A DNA stretch of 64,000 bases from Bretschneidera sinensis (lineage: Eukaryota; Streptophyta; Magnoliopsida; Brassicales; Akaniaceae), in the NCBI GenBank assembly GCA_023935145.1, contig CM043699.1, positions 145,809,536-145,873,535 on the forward strand, given 5' to 3'. Below the pieces are notes generated by a model. That model worked only from the letters and a program-made list of their open reading frames with translations. It was not told the origin of the DNA and searched no databases. A program made the translations under genes and the position numbers. Shown piece after piece: positions 35,779 through 48,203 of the stretch. The number at the start of each line of letters is the position of its first letter. Position 1 is the stretch's first letter.

Positions 35779-36080
35779 TGTGCTCTCCAAAAACAGGGGG
35801 AAAGCCTTCCATTTCTAACAGATAGTCATTAGCTCCAGAAGACTTCTTCGAGATTGACTTCCTTTTCTCAAGTTGAGTGGTGATAGTCTTCAGGTTCTCA
35901 AAATCTTCCTTAGTAGTTGGCTTGACTTCAATAACCTCATCGTCATCAACATAACAATTATTTTCACCAACTGGCTTCTTCACATTCTATGCTTCTTCAA
36001 TCAAGGTTACCTTTTCTACTAACTTCCTCTGGGTTTCCAAAACCGAGTTTAAAGTTTCTTGCATCAATTTTTTTTTTCAG
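35779..36080 (-). pseudogene. Tat gag, N-terminal part
   Basis: Continues the Tat gag across the Del insertion. The minus strand has NNCYVDDDEVIEVKPTTKED and RKSISKKSSGANDYLLEME. These do not identify a domain alone. Continuity rests on the exact target duplication and on the absence of the gag N-terminus elsewhere. Confidence 0.55.
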
Positions 36081-36731
36081 TGGGTCATTCCTTAGAAACT
36101 TTAGATGGTGGACTTGAACTTAGTCAAATTAACCTTTAACCTAAGAGTCAACACCAATGAACGATTGATTGACTTTTGCTATGAACTATGCCTTCCTATA
36201 ATGCAAAAGGTAACGTAGTGAATGACTTGTCTTGATTGGCATGTTTCATATTTTGATTTGCATGATGCATGAATTTTATGCAAAGGAAAAACATTGATTT
36301 TATCTTAGGCATGTAAAGGTGACACTTTATACATATATCGAAAAGTATGATGGATGCTAAGTCAATATGCTAAGGCAAAGCATGCAAAGTTGTTCAATTG
36401 ACTCAATGGGTACTTCTAAAGGGTAGGTGGGTTGGTACCACTATGACATAGGATGTGTAATATACCTCCCAGCTTGTAGTTATACTTCTACTACGTGGTT
36501 CAAGAAGTACTTGATAGTCCCTTGGTGTTCTCAACGAGTATAATCAATACACCATCATAGGGTAGGGGAATCCTCTGGTAACAACATGGTAACGAGTGAA
36601 AACCAGGGCCCAATATCATCCTCTCCAAGGGGATTCCGAAGGGTCAAAAGTGAGTGTGTGTTTTGTGTAAGAATAATCATAGGATTAAAAATAAATCAAT
36701 TTGTCCTTTTAAAGCAATTTCAAGTTTTAAG
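36081..36731 (-). other. Tat 5' untranslated leader
   Basis: Non-coding region between the primer-binding site and gag. No motif recognised. Confidence 0.5.
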
Positions 36732-36749
36732 TCCCCAGTGGAATCACCA
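36732..36749 (-). other. Primer-binding site of the Tat element
   Basis: TGGTGATTCCACTGGGGA on the minus strand is close to TGGCGACTCCACTGGGGA, the tRNA-Arg-type site of Tat/Ogre elements. A second partial match, TGGCGACTCCATGG, lies opposite 36906-36919, so the exact LTR end is open. Confidence 0.65.
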
Positions 36750-37110
36750 ACAATGGGGTACAGGTTTTTCACCACCTTGATCCCCTCGTGAGAAAGAAAG
36801 ATAACGAAGAATGAGCATGACCATTAATAGACATCCAAGGGTCAATCCAATTGTTCACCTCCATGCAATCTGAAGGGCAAGCAAGGGACATTCCGAAAAG
36901 GTTCATTCCATGGAGTCGCCACTTAGTTTTTCAAAGCATTGAGAACTTTAAGCCACTAGGTCATATATAATCGAGATTTGGGTCCAGGACTTAGGGTACG
37001 AGATGAGAATGTCCATAGAGCACCCCATCAACACCTAAACCTTAAGGATCTAACCTCTACTCTTGCTCTTTAAAAGGGACTTTGATTATCTTTTTAATAT
37101 TATGAATGTT

Positions 37111-37113
<3 letters not shown>

Positions 37114-37178
<65 letters not shown>
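37114..37178. repeat. (TA)n microsatellite
   Basis: An uninterrupted TA/AT run of about 65 bp within the Tat LTR. Confidence 0.95.
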
Positions 37179-37180
<2 letters not shown>

Positions 37181-38365
37181 ACTAGTAGTTAAAGCATAAT
37201 ATACATATGAAATCAAATCAACTCATCATTCAAGCAAAGCATATCATAGCATTTGAGAATTCAAAAGACATAAATAAATAGACATAATATAGATATCCAT
37301 GCTACTCCAATCATATAGTGATCATCATACAAACTCGAGAGACTTAAAACATGTTATTTCAAGATACAAAATATCATACCTGGATCATAATCAAACAAAC
37401 TCATCAAGGCATGAATATTTGAGAAAATAGACATAAAATTGTTTAATTTGATTCATCCATTTATTCTTGTTTTCATGTTTTTCTAAGTGTTTAAACATGT
37501 TTATTTAGTTCATATTAATCACCATTGAAAATCTCATAAGCATTTGATAACGTTTGAGATCAAAAGGCAAGGAATAAGCCGAGACCCGAAACTTCCAAGT
37601 TTGGGTGCCACTCTAGAGTGACTTTCGGTCTGATACTTAAAAAATGTGGTTTTGATGATTTTTTCAGTCCAAATCACATTCCAACACCTTTCTGAGCACA
37701 AAAATTAATGGGTTAATTCATAAAACATATACATAAACTACTTTTGATAAGGAATCACAACAATAAATATATTTTGAACACGAAATCAAAGCAAAAGAGA
37801 AACTATGCAAAACATGCAATAATAAAATGAAATCCAATTGAGAGAGTGATTATCACATTTCCAGATTTACTACTGATATTATAAGGGCTTTGTGATGATT
37901 TGTAACATTCTTCATAGCTCTGTAATTTCACGAATTAGATTTAAATTCTTATTATTCCCAAAATAACTTTAATGTGGTTCTCCTTGGCTTGCCTCAATAA
38001 TAACTATGATTTGAAGGATCATTTGATGTTTCTCGTGTTGTTGATAATGATATTATGACAAGAATAACTTGATTAACCTTACTTTTTCATGGATTAATGG
38101 ACGAAATTAAGATAGAGCTCAAGTGTTTGAGTTTTCTAGAGAGAAAAAGTAGAAGAGGAAGAAGAATAAGATTTTTTACCATGGAAAATTCCTCTTAAAA
38201 TTCAAAAATATTAGTATATTTATAGATTTTAGGTGTTAAAAGTGTAGTAAGATCATGAGACCTTAGTTTAGATCAACTAGAACACTCCAATCCTATCACT
38301 AAAAGGTTTTGGAGGTTGAGAATGACTCAAAATCATTTAGGGAATAAACCTAGACACTTTGAAGG

Positions 38366-38620
38366 TTGAAAGCCATTCTAGGTTGGTATATGGATGTTGA
38401 AAGTCATTCTAGGCTGGTATCTGGAGCTAAAAGCCATTCTAGCCTGGTATCTGAAGCTAAGAGCCACTCTAGGCTAGTGCTTAGGTTTGGGAGCCATTCT
38501 AAAATGGCATCTGGCCTGAGAACCATTCTAGAATGGTGCTCAAGTCTGAGTACCACCCTATCGTGGCGTTAACAGGGCTAAATACCAGTCTAAAGCGGTA
38601 CTTGGTACCTAGATTTATCG
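38366..38620. repeat. 30-bp tandem repeat with CCATTCTAGAATGG palindromes
   Basis: About eight units of roughly 30 bp around GCCATTCTAGGCTGGTATCT. One unit has the perfect 14-bp palindrome CCATTCTAGAATGG (38523-38536); others are near-palindromic. Lies 150-400 bp upstream of the minus-strand TATA box in the Tat LTR. The open frame across it is a by-product of the repeat. Confidence 0.85.
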
Positions 38621-38836
38621 GATTGACTTGATTTTCTGGATTTAAACCTTATATTTTACATAAACAACATTTATGACCTTACTTTTCACTTTTAACCTCA
38701 TTAATCAAGTATTCTTATAATCAATCACCAAAATTAAACCACCATGATCCATCACTCGATTCTCAATTATCTGGTTCTTTTGTCTTTTCATTGGCAACCA
38801 AGGAGATGTGATCCTTATGAATTATTAGGTGTCTAC

Positions 38837-39330
38837 CCTTACCTTTTGGTGCCATTTGAATTTGGTTATATGCTGAGAATCCATTCATAAAAGACAATAA
38901 TGTATGACCGACGGTGTTATCAACTAGCAGATCAATATGCGATTGAGAAAAGTTATCTTTGGGGCTTGCCTTGTTAAGTTCTATAAAATCTATACAAACT
39001 TGAATCCATCCATCTTTTTTTGGCACTAATACCACATTTGTTATCCATTTTGGATATTTGGCAACAATAAGAAAATTAGCCTTCAACTTCTTAGTGATCT
39101 CTTCTTTGATTTTCAAAACTCATTCTTGCTTCATACATCTTAATTTTTGTGTAACAAGTTTCATGTGATCAATTAATAGAATGAGATGCTATGCAATGAG
39201 TGGATCTATGACAAGTATATCTTCATATGACTAAGCAAAGACATTTGGAAATTCATGCAATAATGTAGTGATTTGATTTTGTTCATGTAGTGTTAATATA
39301 TTGCCAAAAACTTAGAGCATATTCAACATC
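38837..39330 (-). pseudogene. Second Tat RT fragment
   Basis: Minus strand: FPNVFA and SYEDILVIDPLIA (39200-39300), then EEITKKLKANFLIVAKYPKW, VLVPKKDGWIQVCIDFIELN, KASPKDNF, HIDLLVDNTVGHTLLSFMNG and YNQIQMAPKG. This is the N-terminal half of a Tat RT, better preserved than the copy at 23.1-24.1 kb. Similarity stops abruptly at about 38850, where the Tat LTR begins, as if the first Tat element inserted here. Confidence 0.8.
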
Positions 39331-39339
39331 GAACCTTTT

Positions 39340-41560
39340 AGATAACATGGAGTACATGATAGATCCAATCTACTCATGTGTTCTCTCTCCTCAAGTGTCT
39401 TTTGGGGACAAGGATTTCGAAATAGTAATTCCATGATCCATAATGGAATTTTCCATGCTAAACACTTTTAGTATTTTGTCTATGTACATAGACTTGGATA
39501 AGCCTAGCATCCTTCCAAATCTATCTCTATAGATATTGTTCCCCGAATTTTATGATGTTTCACCTAAATCCTTTATAGAGAAATTCTTGACAGGTAAACA
39601 TTGACTAACTATAACATACCCACATCATTCCCAATGAGTCGTATGTCTTCTAAGTAAAGTATTAAGAATGTCACAGTGTTCACACTGACCTTTTTGTACA
39701 TACATGGTTCATCTTCATTTTTGATAAAATCAAATGATTTGATTGTCTCATCAAAACAGATGTTCTAACTTTGAGAAGTTTGCTTCAATCCATAAATTGA
39801 TCTTTGAAGCTTGCATACCTTGTGGTCATTACCACTAGATGTAGACCTTTTAGGTTGTGTCATGTACAAATCCTGCTTAATGTTTTCATTTAAGAATGTA
39901 GTCTTTACATCAATCTACCATATCTAATAGTCATGGTATGCAGCTATTGCAAGTAAAATCTTAATGGATTTAAGCATGGCCACTAGAGAGAAGGTTTCGT
40001 CAAAGTCAATTCCTTACATTTGCTTGAAACCCTTTGCTACAAGCCTTGCCTTATAGGTCTTTACTTTTTCATCCACTCCAATCTTTCTCTTAAAGACCTA
40101 TTTGCAACCTATTGGTACTATACCTTCAGGTGCATCGACCAAAGTCCATACTTTGTTGAAATACATGGAATTCATTTATAATTTCATGGCTTCTAGCCAT
40201 TTCTCTGAATCGATATCTGACATCACTTCATCATATTTAACAAGTTCCTTATCATTTATAAGGCATAGGTCACCATTTACAATAATTACATATCTCTCTA
40301 GAGCCTAGGGTATTCTGCTAGATCTATGAATTGGTTGTCCATTAAAAAGATCTAATGATTTAGGTTCCTCAATTTGAACAGTATTGGGTTATAGTCCTTA
40401 TGATGCTTCATCAAGATCTATCTTTCTCTCGCTACTCCTTTCTAGCATCAACTCTTTTTCTAGAAAGGTAGCATGCTTGGAAATAAACATATTTTGTTCC
40501 TAATGATGATAGAAATAATATTCTAAACTTTCTTTAGGATATCCCACAAATCTACATTTCTTATAACTAGTTCCCAACTTACATAGGTGTGATAACCCCA
40601 AATTGTAACGTGTTTAAGATTAGGTTCTCTCCCTTTCAATATCTTATATGGCATCTTTAGTATTGTCTTTGAGGGAATTTTGTTCAATAAGTATGTGATG
40701 GTTAGGACAGCATATCTCCAAAGATCAATGCAACCCATCACAGATCATACCATATCCAATAAGATGCGATTCCAAGAGGAGTACACTGAGAGAAAATCTC
40801 ATTTTTTTTAGATAATTGAGAAAATCATTAAACAAGTATTTACCTCTTAAATCAGATCAAAGAGCTTTAATACTTTTCCCAATTTTCTTTTCAACTTCTC
40901 TTCTGAATTCTTTGAACTTTTCAAATGATTTAGATTTTTAGTTCACTAAGTACACATACCCATACCTTGAGTGATCATCAGTAAAGGTGATAAAGTAGGA
41001 GTAACCTCTTATAGCATTAACTGTTAGGGGCCCATATATATCACTATGTATTAACCCTAATACATTCATAGCTCTTTCTCCATGTCCACTAAATGAAGAT
41101 CTAGTTATCTTCCCATGAGATAGGTTTCATAATTTGGATAGGATTTATAATCCAATAGATCTAAGAATCTATCTTTTACCAACTTGTTTGCACTATCCTC
41201 ATTGATATGACCTAGTCTTAAGTGCCATATATAAGAATGATTTAGATCATTATCTCCTTTCCTTTGTTGTTCCATATGAAATATTTTACCATCTATTTCT
41301 TGATGGTAAAACTAAGTAAAAAGTCACTACGGATAATGTAACAATGCTGGCTCCATTTTCAAGGTGAAGGCTGACTTCTCCTTACTTAGAATCTTTCTTT
41401 TTCTTAGTGTCTGAAACCTATTGCAAATGCAAAAACCATATTTGATATCTAATACCCAAGTAGAAGCATTATTAAATAATAAGTTAATTTCATCAAAGGA
41501 CAACTAAGATTTGCCTTTCAAAGGTTTCTTTTGCAAGATGATCCCTTTAGTTTCTCTTCG
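39340..41560 (-). pseudogene. Copia pol remnant: integrase, RT
   Basis: Read on the minus strand: integrase core pieces near 40800-41100 (LIHSDIYGPLTVNAIRGYSY, FITFTDDHSRYGYVYL). The integrase end is at 40523-40741 (WRYAVLTITYLLNKIPSK, TPYKI-like, WGYHTYV). RT pieces follow down to 39340 (FLNENIKQDLYMTQP, KVCKLQRSIYGLKQ, and a YxDD region altered to LYLEDI). Gene order integrase before RT is that of Ty1/copia. Stops and frameshifts throughout. RNase H is missing at the left end. Confidence 0.8.
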
Positions 41561-42230
41561 AATGCCCGTATTTCCCATAATGAGAGCATTTTCCCTTATC
41601 CTTCTTAACTTTTGATGAAATAGCCTTGTTGATACTTCCCTTTGCTTTCAATGGTTTTTTACTCTTCTTCAAGACTTTATTTTAGAGGAAAGCTCCATCA
41701 ACAAGCATAATGGGTATCTTAACCTTTCCTGATTGTAGCTTCTATAGTCTTCAACATATAAAAAGTTCTAGAAGTATAGCTTCAAACTCGTTCATGTTAT
41801 AGTTCATAAGAAATTGCGATAATGAGTCTGAAAGGGATTGAAGAATTAATTCACTACTTAACTCTACATCCATACTAAAATGACCCATTCTAATTGCTCC
41901 ATATAATTGATCATCTTTAATCCATTCTCATGGATTAATGATCCCTCGGGCATCATAGCCCTAAAGAGGTTATGCTCACCATATAACTCTTATAGATTAA
42001 GCAATATTGCAAAAGCTATTTTCATCTTGTCATATTACTTCTAAAGCTTATTAGACATAGAAGTTGGCATGTAGCACGTAGCCTATATGTCATCCTTTTG
42101 CCACTTCTTATAAGTAGCAACCTCTTCTTCCAGAATATTCTCAATGATAGTTGCTGGAAATGACTTATCAAGAAACTAGGTCATTTTTTTGAATTGAGAA
42201 CGAATCTCAAATTCTGTACCCAATCTAGGA
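41560..42230 (-). pseudogene. Copia gag remnant
   Basis: Minus-strand traces of the copia gag helical domain. A zinc knuckle remnant HYGKYGHSKRN lies near 41560-41600 (usual CxYCGKxGHxKxxC, with the cysteines lost). No long frame. Confidence 0.6.
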
Positions 42231-42541
42231 GATTGGACTAGTCAGTATGTTTGCATCAAGTATGCATCATAATGGGTTTAGTTATTATGATCTACGATAT
42301 ACCAACAAATAAAATTAGCTTATATTCATATTATTAACTACCATAAAGATTTAGTCTTTAATCTAAATGGCACCTCCTACTATTCTTTTCAATTCCTACA
42401 ACCCTCAGTGTGAAAAGCGAAAAACCCTTTGGAAGTTTCTTAGTGGAGACTGGGATCCTATCACATGTGCATTATAGCCTTACGTTTGCGCAACAAACAA
42501 AAATATACTTGATAGTTAGATAACTATTGTCATTTTCATCA

Positions 42542-42659
42542 CATGCAATTCCCAATCATAATTTAGCCTCTTAAATGTATATGACCTTATGCTGTGCAAC
42601 AAATCATCTACATTTTAGTTAAGTCAAGCCCATGCAATTCCCAATCATAATTTAGCCTC
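42542..42659. repeat. 29-bp exact direct repeat at a retroelement junction
   Basis: CATGCAATTCCCAATCATAA and the next nine bases are identical at 42542-42570 and 42631-42659. The second copy ends at the point where similarity to the Del interior starts (about 42660). Confidence 0.85.
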
Positions 42660-42729
42660 ATTTCAAATTTTGAACTCAAAATGCTTTCTAGTAAGCACTC
42701 AATGCTTAATCTTTTCTATCTCTCCATCT

Positions 42730-43918
42730 CTACCTTGCACCTCTAAAACATTTTAATATGGATGATTGGCCAACTATATTTGTTAACCATGATCGTCTAT
42801 AACTGATATTCAACTTCATTCTTATATCTTTTAAATCTATCATCAATTTCACATCAACACTCCCCATAGCAGTTAAACTTCTTGTAGACTTTCTACTCAA
42901 TGCATCAGCTATCACCTTCTCATTTTCTAGATGATAGTGAATTGTACAATCATCATTACTAATCAACTCCATCTACCATCTTTACCTCAAATTCAATTCC
43001 CTCTGGGTAGGTAAGTATGTCAAACTCTTATAACCCATGAAAATCTTACAAGTGGCTCCATACTGATGATGTCTCTAATCTTTAAAGTAAACACTATAAT
43101 AGTCAACTCTAAGTCATGAATATGGTAATTTCTATCATGAATATTCAATTGCCTAGAAGTATGGGTCACAGCTTTCCTATGTTACAAGTATTCCAATCAT
43201 TGATGTGACGTATCACTATAAACCACAAATCCTTCATCACTAGAAAGAAACACCAATATTGGAGTCGTAGTCGATTTATCCTTTAGTAATGGGAAAATTT
43301 TTCTCACACTTCCGTCACTATACAAATCTCACATCCTTTCTGGTCAGTTAATTCAACGGTATTTCAATAATAAAAATTTCTTAAAGAATCTTCTATAATA
43401 ACCAACAAACCCCAAGATGATTCTAATTTCAGTCACATTAGTTGGTCTCTCCCAACTTAACATTGTCTCTACCTTTTGTGGATCAACTGTTATGTCATTT
43501 TCTGATATTACATGTTCCAAGAAAGTTATTTCATTCAGCCAACACTCACACTTAGAGAACTTTGCATATAATTTCTCTCTCCTCAGAATCTCCAACACAC
43601 TGTCTAGTGTTTCACATGTTGTTCTTCCTTCTTAGAATATATTAGAATATCAAATACAACCATAAACTTGTTAAGATATAGTTTAAACACTCTATTCATC
43701 AAGTCCATAAATATTTCTGGGACATTAGTCAATCCAAACGACATCACAAGATGCTTATGACCATAATGTGTCCCAAAAGCAGTCTTAGGCACGTCTCCCT
43801 TCTCTATCCTCAATTGGTGATAACCTGATCTCCAGATTATCTTAGAAAACACTCTCACTCCTTGCAACTGCTTAAATAATTCATTTATCTTAGGTAAAAT
43901 ATATTTGTTCTTATTCAA
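42730..43918 (-). pseudogene. Del RT and RNase H, second copy
   Basis: 43604-43918 carries RT motifs ([24 protein letters not shown], [20 protein letters not shown]). The active-site segment reads [10 protein letters not shown] where VVFIDDILIYSK is usual, so an Asp is lost. 43353-43598 continues with EKLYAKFSKCECWL and GFVGYYRRF. 42730-42972 ends RNase H with [20 protein letters not shown]. Frames are joined by shifts. Better preserved than the first Del copy. Confidence 0.8.
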
Positions 43919-44341
43919 CTATCTGTAATCTATACACACTCTTATCGTTCCATCTTCCTTCTTTACGAACAACACAAGAGCTCCCCAAATACATTAGGTC
44001 CGAAAAAATTTATTTATCCAAAAATTCTTAAAATGGTATGTTCAACTCTCTTAATTCAGCTGGGTGTCACTCTGTATGGTGCTACTAAATATATGTGGTA
44101 ATCCTGATATCACATCAATAGAGAATTTAATCCCTCTACTAGAAGACAACTAGGCAACTCCTCAAGAATTACATTAGCATAATCTTTCACCACTAAGATT
44201 TATTTTAACTTCTTATTTTCCTTCTTTGAATCCATTATATATACCAAATACTTCTCATGACTCTTCTTCAACCATTTACTGCCAGTCAGTAAAATAAGAT
44301 AGTTCAAGAGTATTTTATGTTCACTCTAAAAGTTACACTCT

Positions 44342-44671
44342 TTATGTCCATATCTTGAACACTACCTTCTTTCTGAAACAATCAACCCAATCATAATACG
44401 TCGACAACCAATTCATTCTCAAAATTAAATGAAATTTTATCATATTCAAAGATAATAAATCAGCTTCAGATTCTCTATCACTGATACAAATCATATCACA
44501 CTTGTAAACAATTTTGATTATCACTCTATCTCTAATGGGAACTTCAACAAAAATATTTTGCATCAAAAGACTAATACATACTTCAATAGACTTCATATGA
44601 ATACTGGATACAAAAGAATGGGTTGCGCCAAGATCACCCAACATTGATATGTCCACCTTCTCTACACACAA
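44342..44671 (-). pseudogene. Del protease, second copy
   Basis: Minus-strand frame: MLGDLGATHSFVSSIHMKS, then SEADLLSLNMIKFHLILRMN. The D-L-G-A-T core is close to the usual D-P-G-A-T. Confidence 0.8.
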
Positions 44672-44699
44672 AGCACTTCAATTTTTGGAAATTCTGGGA

Positions 44700-45900
44700 T
44701 AAATATCTTATCTAAATACATCTATAACAAACTTTTGTTCCCAATCATACATCAGATTACCACTTCCCCTTGGTGGCATACTTACTTCATCTACCATGAC
44801 TCCCAGTTCCCATAACCTGTCTTCGAAATCTAAGGGTCCCACCAATAGTATTCTGAGCTATAGAAGCAATAGATCCTGCTTGCCTCTGACTCTATACTAC
44901 AGTTCCCTGTGACAAGGAATGCCTCTTCTGGGTGATCTCCCACCCTACACACTCATATCGGTACCACCTCTGGGTTCCTCAAATCTAGACCTCATCTGCT
45001 GATTCCTTATACCTCTAATTTCCATCACATCCTTCTCAATCTGAAGTGTTATATCTACTAATCAGACATAATTCATATGCCTCATGTAAGATAGTTTTGA
45101 TCAAATCTAAAAACATAGTTCATCTATGAACCTCTTACACTTCTTCTCTTCTAGGTTTACCATCTCCGGTACAACCATTTACAATACCATAAATCTGCTA
45201 CCATACTGAGCCACAATCAACACATTTTCCTCAAATATATAAAATCTCTATCTTGTTGGGCTCTAAAGGTCTAAGGAAAGTATTTATCAAGGAAAACCTT
45301 CTTAAACCTATTTCAGGTTAAGAGTCTATCGACAATTACACTTACCCTGAGAAAAATATCCTCCCATCATTTTAGGGCCTCTCTCTCTAACTTGAGTGTA
45401 GCAAAGACGACCCCCTGCCTGACAGTCATTAGTAAAATACCAAATAATTCTTTTACCTGTTTCTCCCAAAACTCAAGCTTAAAAGGACTCATAAATCCTT
45501 TAAATTACAAGGCATTCAGCTTAAAAATCTCACTGCATCTCATGCATAAACTCAGATTTCCACTTTTAAACATTTATCATTACTGGATTAACAACCTCAA
45601 GCACTGCTCTAGCTTGTTCAACAAGTCTATGCTAAGAGTTATCAACTCTATCATCTATTACCTTCATTTTCTCAAGAGCATGCATAAGAGTTTATCTTAT
45701 CTCAACTCTTTCAACTTCAGATTCTCTCATACCTTTACCAATATCATTTATATTGTCAACACGTTCCTTTATAGGAACCATAGATTCATACTCAACCTCG
45801 ACTTGTCAAAAATATTGGGGGCCTACCACACCTTCTCAAATCAACAACTCTAACTCTAGCTCTAGCGCGTCCATGTGTCATCCTCAGACTATTAAAATAT
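44700..45900 (-). pseudogene. Del gag region, second copy
   Basis: Heavily decayed; assigned by position and by similarity to 32280-33250. The 153-residue open frame on the plus strand here is antisense chance. Confidence 0.5.
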
Positions 45901-45962
45901 AATTTATTTTAATCTTCCACTTTCTTACTTTTTATACAGTCTACAAAATCATAAAACCTAAT

Positions 45963-45974
45963 GCTCTGATACCA
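45963..45974 (-). other. Primer-binding site, second Del copy
   Basis: TGGTATCAGAGC on the minus strand, four bases inside the LTR, as in the first copy. Confidence 0.9.
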
Positions 45975-47813
45975 AAATTGTAACAACCCATCCCAGGTTG
46001 GCCACCCCCGAGACGGTGTCATCATATTTTGAAAATCTCAGCACGACATATATATGCAACAAATAAAAATAATACTAACAGAAATTCTTTTACATCAATC
46101 CTCAACCCTCAACAGGGGAGATACATCAATCTGATCTTTAAACATTATATACAACATAAAATACATGAATATTTACCTATAAATTTTTATTTTATTTTCT
46201 CATTAGTCTGAGGATGTTGACACATACGTGGCTTACAGAAAAAGATTTTGCCTAACTCTCAACCCACCAGACTATTTGTCCTTCGTGCTACCTGAAATCA
46301 TTATACAATGAGGGATGAGCTTCACAAGCTCAGTGAATTAAATTTACTATAAACACTCAATTTGCATAAATGGTCTTTTAATATTTAATCATTTATATTT
46401 CATACAACCTGATACTAGTATTCTACTATCACTACATATGTCATAAGATACATTCTCTATCAATCTCTTTTTCTTATTTATTGGTTCACCTTAAGACCAT
46501 TAATTATCTCATAATTACCTCGTAATGAGATTCACATCATAAAGTCTACCATTTAGATGGTTCTAATCACCATAATTGTCTCTCTGTGAGACTCATCCAT
46601 CTATAAATAAATTCACGATAACACACAACACATCAGCATTTCAATAATACAAGCAATAATTAAAACAGATGCAATGCATGAATTATTATTAAGGAACATC
46701 TTCTCACATGTCGACATGTTTTTATTATCTTAGACCGGCTGTCTTTTTGGTTCTTTCATTCTCATTTAGACCGGTTGTTTTCTCCGTTCTTTTCTTTACA
46801 GCTTAAACCGGCTGCCACGGAATTCATTTTCAGCATATACCAGCTGTCACAGTGTCCCTTTTATTTCCAACCTATACCAGCTGTCACAGTTTTTCAATTA
46901 GACTGGCCCTTTCCCGGTTCTTTTCTTTTAATTAATGCATATGCATATGAGCAATGATATGAATATGCATCTGAACAATAACATAAAAAATAAAAAAAAA
47001 TAAAAACAAACAAACATGAATTCAAACATTTAATTTTGGCTATCCTGATTTTTCGCAAATTATATAAAAATTTTCACTAAATTCCTCTCATCCCCAAATC
47101 ACATCAAATCATCCATTAAAGCTTGTCAAGATCCACTAAATTTCATCCCAAATCATCCATCAAAGCTTGTTAAGATCCACTAAATTTTATATCCTCATAA
47201 TTCGTATCAAAACATTAACCATAGTTCATCAAGAATTTATTTATCGCCATCATTATTAAATCAACCCATTATTCTAATAATATTTCTTCTCACATAATAA
47301 TTTTTCTAAGTGTCCAATTCTTATACCATACCTATCAACCAAATATTTATCTATCACCAAAGCATACACTGATACTAAAATTTAATATTATCACTAGATA
47401 TTTGATTTTTTTTATTTAGATTACTTGAAGTAAATCCAACTCACCACGTAGTATTTAAAGTTACCCATGGATCACCTCTTTGCCTTTCTCATTCCTCTCA
47501 TAATTTCCCTCGGTTGTTGATCGTCAACACCTGACATCATTTTTATATTAAATTTCTAATTTATTTTTCAATTCGTTTTAAACCGCACCCTTTGAAAATT
47601 CCTTCTTTGAATTCGAGAAAATTTCATGAATGTTAAGAATTCAAAAATAAACATTTCATTATTACCTTCTATTTTTCTGATAGCTTCCCGTGATTCTCTA
47701 TGAAATTCCGTAGTATACCGCTTCAGAATTTCGCTCTTTTGATCTTTCTTTGAGTCCCCAAGTATTTAAAGAAAATGAGAAATAAAAGGAAAACTAAACG
47801 AATTCGTAACTTT

Positions 47814-47933
<120 letters not shown>

Positions 47934-47980
47934 AACATTTTTTTCTCTTTAACAGCCTTCTCCCCCAACGATTTCAAGCT

Positions 47981-48001
47981 GCCACGTTTGCTGAACGTGG
48001 C
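47981..48001. repeat. Perfect GCCACGTT stem in Del U3
   Basis: GCCACGTT (47981-47988), loop TGCTG, AACGTGGC (47994-48001). About 48 bp upstream of the microsatellite/TATA region on the minus strand, the same place as the stem in the first Del copy but with a different sequence. Confidence 0.85.
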
Positions 48002-48203
48002 TTACACGAAAATGCCACCCTTTATTTAGCAGTTATGGTTTTTTTTCTTTTCCTTTGTGATTAAGCCCTCACGCATCTAGTTTTTTTTTCAAAAGAATTA
48101 TTTTATTCAATACTAAATCCTTCGCGTAAATATATTATTTTAATTTCATGCCAAATTTATTAAATTACTTCTTTACCCTTACTTTACGAATACAGGTATT
48201 ACA

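Larger units (their letters stand above)
36750..38836 (-). mobile_element. 5' LTR of the Tat element
   Basis: Bounded by the primer-binding site on one side and on the other by the break in a second Tat RT near 38837. TATA box (TATAAATA on minus) opposite 38217-38224. It contains an AT microsatellite (37114-37178) and a palindromic tandem repeat in U3 (38366-38620). The outer end is inferred (minus strand TAGACACC, close to the TGACACC start seen in Tat LTRs). No matching 3' LTR was found at the left, so the element is probably truncated. Confidence 0.55.

Noticed and set aside
45392..45853. 153-codon open frame on the plus strand
   Set aside because: Antisense to the decayed Del gag, low-complexity Leu/Ile/Asn-rich, no family motif.
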